Assembly (NCBI RefSeq): GCF_910591885.1
Contig: NW_025963548.1
Location: 5,013,501-5,077,500 of the forward strand
DNA length: 64,000 nt
DNA from: Bombus terrestris
Taxonomy: Eukaryota > Arthropoda > Insecta > Hymenoptera > Apidae
Direction: 5' to 3'
Part shown: in pieces, positions 56,222-64,000 of the stretch
Position numbering within the stretch: the stretch's first letter is position 1
How the letters are laid out: each line of letters begins with the position of its first letter
Translations under genes and position numbers: made by a program
Notes under the pieces: generated by a model
What the model saw: the letters and a program-made list of their open reading frames with translations, nothing else
The model's database searches: none
What the model was told of the DNA's origin: nothing

Positions 56222-59200
56222 TTATATAGCATCATCATAGGACGTATAGCGTCATATACTATTGCGCTATAATGTATAACGGTATATTGCATCACTATAT
56301 GACGCATAACATTATACGCTATTACGTTATAACGTATAACATTATGTTGCATCACTATAGGACGTATAACGTTATATACTATTACGTTATGACGTATAAC
56401 GTTATGAACTATTACGTTATAACGCATAACGTTATATTGCATCACTATATGGCGTATAACGTTTTGCACTATTACGTAATAACGTATTACGTTATATTTC
56501 ATCACTATAGGACGTATAACGTTATATTGCATCACTATAGGACGTATAACGTTATATTGCATCACTATATAACGTATAACGTTATACACTATTACGTTAT
56601 AACGTATAACATTATGTTGCATCACTATAGGACGTATAACGTTATATACTATTACGTTATGACTTATAACGTTATGAACTATTACGTCATAACGCATAAC
56701 GTTATATTGCATCACTATATGACGTATAACGTTTTGTACTATTACGTAATAACGTATAACGTTATATTGCATCACCATGTGACGTATAACGTTTTGTACT
56801 ATTACGTAATAACGTATAACGTTATATTGCATCACTATAGGACATATAACGTTTTGTACTATTACGTAATAACGTATAACGTTATATTGCATCACTATAG
56901 GACGTATAACGTTCAGTAAGATTACGTAATATCGTATAGCGTTATATTGCATCACCATGTGACGTATAACGTTTTGTACTATTACGTAATAACGTATAAC
57001 GTTATATTGCATCACTATAGTACGTATAACGTTTTGTACTATTACGTAATAACGTATAACGTTATATTGCATCACTATAGGACGTATAATGTTATATTGC
57101 ATCACTATATGAAGTATAACGTTATGAACTATTACATTATAACGTATAACGTTATAATGCATCACGATGTGACGTATAACGTTTTGTACTATTACGTAAT
57201 AACATATAACGTTATATTGCATCACTATAGGACGTATAACGTTATATTGCATCACTATATGAAGTATATCGTTATGAACTATTACATTATGACGTATAAC
57301 GCTATATTGCATCACTATAGGACGTATAACGTTATATTGCATCACCATGTGACGTATAACGTTTTGTACTATTACGTAATAACGTATAAAGTTATATTGC
57401 ATCACTATATGACGTATAACGCTATATTGCATCACTATAGGACGTATAGCGTCATATACTATTGCGTTATAATGTATAACGGTATATTGCATCACTATAT
57501 GACGCATAACATTATACGCTATTACGTTATAACGTATAACATTATGTTGCATCACTATAGGACGTATAACGTTATATACTATTACGTTATGACGTATAAC
57601 GTTATGAACTATTACGTTATAACGCATAACGTTATATTGCATCACTATATATCGTATAAGGTTTTGCACTATTACGTAATAACGTATAACGTTTTATTGC
57701 ATCACTATAGGACGTATAACGTTATATTGCATCACCATATGAAGTATAACGTTATGAACTATTACATTATAACGTATAACGTTATATTGCATCATCATAG
57801 GACGTATAGCGTTATATACTATTACGTTATGACGTATAACGTTATGAACTATTACGTTATAACGCATAACATTATATTACATCACTATATGTTTTATAAC
57901 GTTTTGCACTATTACGTAATAACGTATAACGTTATATTGCATCACTATAGGACGTGCAACGTTATATTGCATCACTATATGAAGTATAACGTTATGAACT
58001 ATTACGTTATAGCGCGTAACTTTATATTGCATCACTATAAGAAGTATACCGTTATGAACTATTACATTCTAACGTATAACGTTATATTGCATCACTATAG
58101 GACGTATAACGTTATATACTACTACGTTATAACGTATAACGTTATATTGCATCACCATGCCACGTATAACTTTTTCAACTAATACGTAATAACGTATAAC
58201 GTTATATTGAATCACTATATGAAGTATAACGTTATGAACTATTACGTTATAACGTATAACGTTACATTGCATCACCATGCGACGTATAACGTTTTGAACT
58301 AATACGTAATAACGTATAACGTTATATTGCATCACTATATGAAGTATTCCGTTATGAACTATTACAATTATAACGTATAACGTTATATAACATCACTATA
58401 GGACGTATAACGTTATACTGCATCACTATAGGACGTATAACGTTATATTGCATCACTATATAACGTATAACGATATACACTATTACGTTATAACGTATAA
58501 CATTATGTTGCATCACTATAGGACGTATAACGTTATATACTATTACGTTATAACTTATAACGTTATGAACTATTACGTTATAACGCATAACGTTATATTG
58601 CATCACTATATGACGTATAACGTTCTGTACTATTACGTAATAACGTATAACGTTATATTGCATCACCATGTGACGTATAACGTTTTGAACTATTACGTAA
58701 TAACGTATAACGTTATATTGCATCACTATAGGACGTATAACGTTCTGTACTATTACGTATTAACGTATAACGTTATATTGCATCACCATGTGAGGTATAA
58801 CGTTTTGTACTATTACGTAATAACGTATAACGTTATATTGTATCACTATAGGACGTATAACGTTTTGTACTATTACATAATAACGTATAACGTTATATTG
58901 CATCACTATAGTACGTATAACGTTTTGTACTATTACGTAATAGCGTATAACGTTATATTGCATCACTATATGACGTATAACGTTTTGTACTATTACGTAA
59001 TAACGTATATCGCTATATTGCATTACTGTATGACGTATAACGTTATGAACTATTACGTTATAACGCGTAACGTTATATTGCATCAGAATATGACGTATAA
59101 CGTTATATTGCATCACTATATGAAGTATACAGTTATGAACTATTACATTATAACGTATAACGTTATATTGTATCATCATAGGACGTATAGCGTCGTATAC

Positions 59201-59416
59201 TATTGCGCTATAATGTATAACGGTATATTGCATCACTATATGACGCATAATATTATACTCTATTACGTTATAACGCATTACGTTATATTGCATCACTATA
59301 GGACGTATAACGTTTTGTACTATTACGTAATAGCGTATAACGTTATATTGCATCACTATATGACGTATAACGTTTTGTACTATTACGTAATAACGTATAA
59401 CGTTATATTGCATCAC
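56222..59416. repeat. 3.2-kb segment, copy 2 (offset 8,311)
   Basis: This is the partner of 47,911-51,105, with scattered private changes such as tataaggttttgcac near 57,657 and tattatgacg near 57,286. The region just upstream has one additional 60-bp ccatgtg dimer compared with the partner. Confidence 0.83.
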
Positions 59417-60472
59417 CATGTGACGTATAACGTTTTGTACTATTACGTAATAACGTATAACGTTATATTGCATGACTATAGGACGTATAACGTTTTGTAC
59501 TATTACGTAATAACGTATAACGTTATATTGCATCACTATAGGACGTATAACGTTCTGTACTATTACGTAATAACGTATAACGTTATATTGCATCACCATG
59601 TGACGTATAACGTTTTGTACTATTACGTAATAACGTATAACGTTATATTGCATCACTATAGTACGTATAACGTTTTGTACTATTACGTAATAACGTATAA
59701 CGTTATATTAAATCACTATAGGTCGTATAACGTTATATTGCATCACTATATGAAGTATAACGTTATGAGCTATTACGTTATAACGCGTAACGTTATATTG
59801 CATCACTATATGACGTATAACGTTTTGTACTATTACGTAATAACGTATAACGTTATATTGCATCACTATATGACGTATAACGTTTTGTACTATTACATAA
59901 TAACGTATAACGTTATATTGCATCACCATGTGACGTATAACGTTTTGTACTATTACATAATAACGTATAACGTTATATTGCATCACCATGTGACGTATAA
60001 CGTTTTGTACTATTACGTAATAACGTATAACGTTATATTGCATGACTATAGGACGTATAACGTTTTGTACTATTACGTAATAGCGTATAACGTTATATTG
60101 TATCACTATATGACGTATAACGTTTTGTACTATTACGTAATAACGTATAACGTTATATTGCATCACCATGCGACGTATAACGTTCTGTACTATTACGTAA
60201 TAACGTATAACGTTATATTGCATCACCATGTGACGTATAACGTTTTGAACTATTACGTAATAACGTATAACGTTATATTGCATCACTATAGGACGTATAA
60301 CGTTCTGTACTATTACGTAATAACGTATAACGTTATATTGCATCACCATGTGACGTATAACGTTTTGTACTATTACGTAATAACGTATAACGTTATATTG
60401 CATCACTATAGTACGTATAACGTTTTGTACTATTACGTAATAACGTATAACGTTATATTAAATCACTATAGG
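59341..60472. repeat. Locally expanded dimer region with 750-bp internal repeat
   Basis: The rare monomer attaaatcactataggtcg occurs at 59,707 and again at 60,457, exactly 750 bp apart. The dimers before each copy agree (ctatagg with cgttctg, ccatgtg, ctatagt). Within it two consecutive dimers with ttacataataacg and ccatgtg lie at about 59,886-60,000, which looks like a 60-bp duplication. Other copies of the attaaatcac monomer are at 30,364, 42,214, 52,716 and 63,967. Confidence 0.8.
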
Positions 60473-60751
60473 TCGTATAACGTTATATTGCATCACTATA
60501 TGAAGTATAACGTTATGAGCTATTACGTTATAACGCGTAACGTTATATTGCATCACTATATGACGTATAACGTCATATTGCATCGCTATATGAAGTATAC
60601 CGTTATGAACTATTACATTATAACGTATAACGTTATATTGCATCATCATAGGACGTATAGCGTCATATACTATTGCGTTATAATGTATAACGGTATATTG
60701 CATCACTATATGACGCATAACATCATACGCTATTAAGTTACAACGTATAAC

Positions 60752-62281
60752 ATTATGTTGCATCACTATAGGAGGTATAACGTTATATACTATTACGTTA
60801 TAACGTATAACATTATGTTGCATCACTATATGACGTATAACGTTTTGTACTATTACGTAATAACGTATAACGTTATATTGCATCACTATATAACGTATAA
60901 CGTTATACACTATTACGTAATAACGTATAACATTATGTTGCATCACTATTGGACGTATAACGTTATATACTATTACGTTAGGACTTATAACATTATGAAC
61001 TATTACGTTATAACGCATAACGTTATATTGCATCACTATATGACGTATAACGTTTTGTACTATTACATAATAACGTATAACGTTATATTGCATCACCATG
61101 TGAGGTATAACGTTTTGTACTATTACGTAATAGCGTATAACGTTATATTGCATCACTATAGGACGTATAACGTTTTGTACTATTACGTAATAACGTATAA
61201 CGTTATATTGCATCACTATAGTACGTATAACGTTTTGTACTATTACGTAATAACGTATATCGCTATATTGCATTACTGTATGACGTATAACGTTATGAAC
61301 TATTACGTTATAACGCGTAACGTTATATTGCATCAGAATATGGCGTATAACGTTATATTGCATCACTATATGAAGTATACCGTTATGAACTATTACATTA
61401 TAACGTATAACGTTATATTGCATCATCATAGGACGTATAGCGTCATATACTATTGCGTTATAATGTATAACGGTATATTGCATCATTATATGACGCATAA
61501 CATTATACGCTATTAAGTTACAACGTATAACATTATGTTGCATCACTATAGGAGGTATAACGTTATATACTATTACGTTATAACGTATAACATTATGTTG
61601 CATCACTATAGGACGTATAACGTTATATTGCCTCACTATATAACGTATAACGTTTTACACTATTACGTAATAACGTATAACATTATGTTGCATCACTATT
61701 GGACGTATAACGTTATATACTATTACGTTAGGACTTATAACATTATGAACTATTACGTTATAACGCATAACGTTATATTGCATCACTATATGACGTATAA
61801 CGTTTTGTACTATTACATAATAACGTATAACGTTATATTGCATCACCATGTGAGGTATAACGTTTTGTACTATTACGTAATAGCGTATAACGTTATATTG
61901 CATCACTATAGGACGTATAACGTTTTGTACTATTACGTAGTAACGTATAACGTTATATTGCATCACTATAGTACGTATAACGTTTTGTACTATTACGTAA
62001 TAACGTATATCGCTATATTGCAATACTGTATGACGTATAACGTTATGAACTATTACGTTATAACGCGTAACGTTATATTGCATCAGAATATGACGTATAA
62101 CGTTATATTGCATCACTATATGAAGTATACCGTTATGAACTATTACATTATAACGTATAACGTTATATTGCATCATCATAGGACGTATAGCGTCATATAC
62201 TATTGCGCTATAATGTATAACGGTATATTGCATCACTATATGACGCATAATATTATACGCTATTACGTTATAACGTATAAC
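60752..62281. repeat. Two tandem 750/780-bp units
   Basis: Unit 60,752-61,531 (780 bp) matches 53,011-53,790 at offset 7,741 with no visible difference. Unit 61,532-62,281 (750 bp) corresponds in its right part to the third unit at 54,541-55,290 (gtagtaacg and attgcaatactg). It has one private change, attgcctcac, near 61,630. Compared with 53,011-55,290 one 750-bp unit is missing. Confidence 0.88.
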
Positions 62282-62436
62282 ATTATGTTGCATCACCATA
62301 GGACGTATAACGTTATATACTATTACGTTATGACGTATAACGTTATGAACTATTACGTTATAACGCATAACGTTATATTGCATCACTATATGTCGTATAA
62401 CGTTTTGCACTATTACGTAATAACGTATTACGTTAT

Positions 62437-62796
62437 ATTGCATCACCATGTGACGTATAACGTTTTGTACTATTACGTAATAACGTATAACGTTATATTG
62501 CATCACCATAGGACGTATAACGTTTTGTACTATTACGTAATAACGTATAACGTTATATTGCATCACTATTGGACGTATAACGTTTTGTACTATTACGTAA
62601 TAACGAATAACGTTATATTGCATCACCATGTGACGTATAACGCTTTGTACTATTACGTAATAACGTATAACGTTATATTGCATCACTATAGGACGTATAA
62701 CGTTTTGTACTATTACGTAATAACGTATAACGTTATATTGCATCACTATTGGACGTATAACGTCTTGTACTATTACGTAATAACGTATAACGTTAT
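62437..62796. repeat. 180-bp (three-dimer) unit, two tandem copies (paralogue)
   Basis: Units 62,437-62,616 and 62,617-62,796 repeat the arrangement at 55,446-55,805. Private changes are ccatagg in the second dimer of unit 1, cgctttg near 62,641 and cgtcttg near 62,761. Only unit 1 keeps cgaataacg. Confidence 0.87.
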
Positions 62797-63202
62797 ATTG
62801 CATCACCATGTGACGTATAACGTTTTGTACTATTACGTAATAACGTATAACGTTATATTGCATCACTATATGACGTATAACGTTTTGTACTATTACATAA
62901 TAACGTATAACGTTATATTGCATCACCATGTGACGTATAACGTTTTGTACTATTACGTAATAACGTATAACGTTATATTGCATGACTATAGGACGTATAA
63001 CGTTTTGTACTATTACGTAATAGCGTATAACGTTATATTGCATCACTATATGACGTATAACGTTTTGTACTATTACGTAATAACGTATAACGTTATATTG
63101 CATCACCATGTGACGTATAACGTTTTGTACTATTACGTAATAACGTATAACGTTATATAGCATCATCATAGGACGTATAGCGTCATATACTATTGCGCTA
63201 TA

Positions 63203-64000
63203 ATGTATAACGGTATATTGCATCACTATATGACGCATAACATTATACGCTATTACGTTATAACGTATAACATTATGTTGCATCACTATAGGACGTATAA
63301 CGTTATATACTATTACGTTATGACGTATAACGTTATGAACTATTACGTCATAACGCATAACGTTATATTGCATCACTATATGACGTATAACGTTTTGTAC
63401 TATTACGTAATAACGTATAACGTTATATTGCATCACTATATGACGTATAACGTTTTGTACTATTACATAATAACGTATAACGTTATATTGCATCACCATG
63501 TGACGTATAACGTTTTGTACTATTACGTAATAACGTATAACGTTATATTGCATGACTATAGGACGTATAACGTTTTGTACTATTACGTAATAGCGTATAA
63601 CGTTATATTGCATCACTATATGACGTATAACGTTTTGTACTATTACGTAATAACGTATAACGTTATATGGCATGACCATGCGATGTATAACGTTCTGTAC
63701 TATTACGTAATAACGTATGACGTTATATTGCATCACCATGTGACGAATAACGTTTTGAACTATTACGTAATAACGTATAACGTTATATTGCATCACTATA
63801 GGACGTATAACGTTCTGTACTATTACGTAATAACGTATAACGTTATATTGCATCACCATGTGACGTATAACGTTTTGTACTATTACGTAATAACGTATAA
63901 CGTTATATTGCATCACTATAGTACGTATAACGTTTTGTACTATTACGTAATAACGTATAACGTTATATTAAATCACTATAGGTCGTATAACGTTATATTG
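63203..64000. repeat. Truncated copy of the 51,952-52,749 block at the window end
   Basis: This follows 51,952 onward at offset 11,251, with the same order: acgcataacattatacgc, gtcataacgc, catgactatagg (63,547) and attaaatcac (63,967). Related blocks start at 29,600 and 41,450. Changes are concentrated near 63,667-63,745 (atggcatgaccatgcgatg, cgtatgacg, gacgaataacg). The window ends inside the block. Confidence 0.82.

Larger units (their letters stand above)
20311..58386. repeat. 31-bp acaattata monomer family (nine copies in subfamily II)
   Basis: These A monomers read gaactattacaattataacg, one base longer than usual. Copies are at 20,311-20,341, 22,742-22,772, 27,513-27,543, 31,234-31,264, 33,425-33,455, 43,084-43,114, 45,275-45,305, 50,045-50,075 and 58,356-58,386. 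Two older copies lie in subfamily I (3,723-3,753 and 9,306-9,336). All follow a monomer ending gaagtattccgttat. In subfamily II all precede ataacatcactatagg, which lacks the usual attgc start. This is the only indel tag shared by both subfamilies. Confidence 0.93.
1..64000. repeat. Satellite DNA array of 30-bp monomers (60-bp dimers)
   Basis: Every part of the window is built from 30-bp units in head-to-tail order. B monomers begin attgcatcac, continue tatagg or a variant, and end gacgtataacg plus ttat or tttt. A monomers begin gaactattacg or gtactattacg and end ataacgttat. C monomers contain ctattgcgttataatg and end taacggtat. I followed the start of the attgca monomer from position 31 to 63,967. 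The phase changes only at 36 identifiable monomers of 8, 29 or 31 bp. No non-repeat stretch of even 60 bp is present. Consensus dimers are about 30-32% GC with about five CpG. Neither array end is in the window. A satellite of this size is characteristic of eukaryotic heterochromatin; centromere identity is possible but not shown. Confidence 0.98.
18131..64000. repeat. Satellite subfamily II
   Basis: The dimer is dominated by an A monomer gtactattacgtaataacg, in which GTAC is followed by the 12-bp palindrome tattacgtaata, and a B monomer ending in ataacgtttt. B monomers differ mainly at positions 10-17, giving ctatagg, ctatatg, ccatgtg, ctatagt, ctattgg and tcatagg versions. Only 12 of about 1,529 monomers here are not 30 bp: nine of 31 bp with acaattata and three of 29 bp with agctcatat. 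Higher-order blocks of 0.75, 3.6, 8.4 and 10 kb are repeated with very few differences, as expected for recent amplification. The array continues past the window end. Confidence 0.92.

Noticed and set aside
1..64000. CRISPR array
   Set aside because: The 30-bp units are contiguous, with no unique spacers between them, no leader and no cas genes.
1..64000. CENP-B box or telomere repeats
   Set aside because: I found no match to the vertebrate CENP-B box pattern (its cgggg-type end is missing from the monomers) and no TTAGGG, TTTAGGG or similar short telomere runs.
1..64000. tRNA, rRNA or other structured RNA genes
   Set aside because: Nothing departs from the repeat for long enough to hold such a gene. 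The palindromes are 10-14 bp dyads within monomers.
1..64000. Naming the source organism from the repeat
   Set aside because: I do not recognise the monomer with certainty. Composition fits many eukaryotes, and the CpG excess is only weak evidence against a heavily methylated genome.
18131..64000. Apparent shortage of stop codons compared with the number of substitutions, as a sign of coding
   Set aside because: Most variants are copies of the same few ancestral changes, so they are not independent. The frame is kept open on both strands alike, which conservation of the palindromic core explains better.

Overview
The whole 64,000-base window is one uninterrupted block of tandemly repeated satellite DNA. 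I see no protein-coding gene, RNA gene, transposon body, CRISPR array or stretch of unique sequence. The basic unit is 30 bp. Two monomer types usually alternate to make a 60-bp dimer: a B type starting attgcatcac and an A type starting g(a/t)actattacg. A third, less frequent C type contains ctattgcg(t/c)tataatg. By phase counting there are about 2,134 monomers, and only 36 are not exactly 30 bp. The consensus dimers are about 30-32% GC, yet carry about five CpG each and several perfect 10-14 bp palindromes. The array runs off both window ends, so it is longer than 64 kb. This points to eukaryotic heterochromatin (centromeric, pericentromeric, subtelomeric or a B/sex chromosome). The sequence does not let me name the organism.

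Two subfamilies meet at about 18,131. Subfamily I (1-18,130) is rich in A monomers of the form gaactattacgttataacg followed by cataacg. It alone carries a 31-bp monomer with cacgcatagg (14 copies). It is a mosaic of duplicated segments of 0.4-2.7 kb at offsets of 5,224, 5,583, 3,481, 2,222 and 782 bp. It also contains two copies of an indel-rich, diverged island (10,688-11,144 and 16,434-16,890) inside a 1.3-kb duplication. Subfamily II (18,131-64,000) is dominated by gtactattacgtaataacg A monomers and is much more regular.

Subfamily II has a clear higher-order structure. A 10.4-kb segment at 20,281-30,690 recurs at 43,054-53,042. An 8.36-kb segment recurs almost unchanged 11,850 bp downstream (29,095-37,456 and 40,945-49,306). 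A 3,629-bp tandem duplication lies inside (33,871-37,320 and 37,500-40,949). A 25-monomer, 750-bp unit occurs nine times, including three in tandem at 53,011-55,290. Shared one-base indels (31-bp acaattata monomers, 29-bp agctcatat monomers) act as tags that show which blocks descend from which.

The very long open frames on both strands are a by-product. The 30-bp unit is a multiple of three, and one register is stop-free on both strands, partly because the palindrome tataacgttata reads Y-N-V-I in both directions. I reject them as genes. The main observations are the near-absolute conservation of unit length, the sharp subfamily boundary, a probable gene-conversion patch at 48,975-48,994, a visible recombination breakpoint at about 40,945, and the dense CpG/palindrome content. 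All identity statements come from comparison by eye, and block edges are good to about 10-20 bp.
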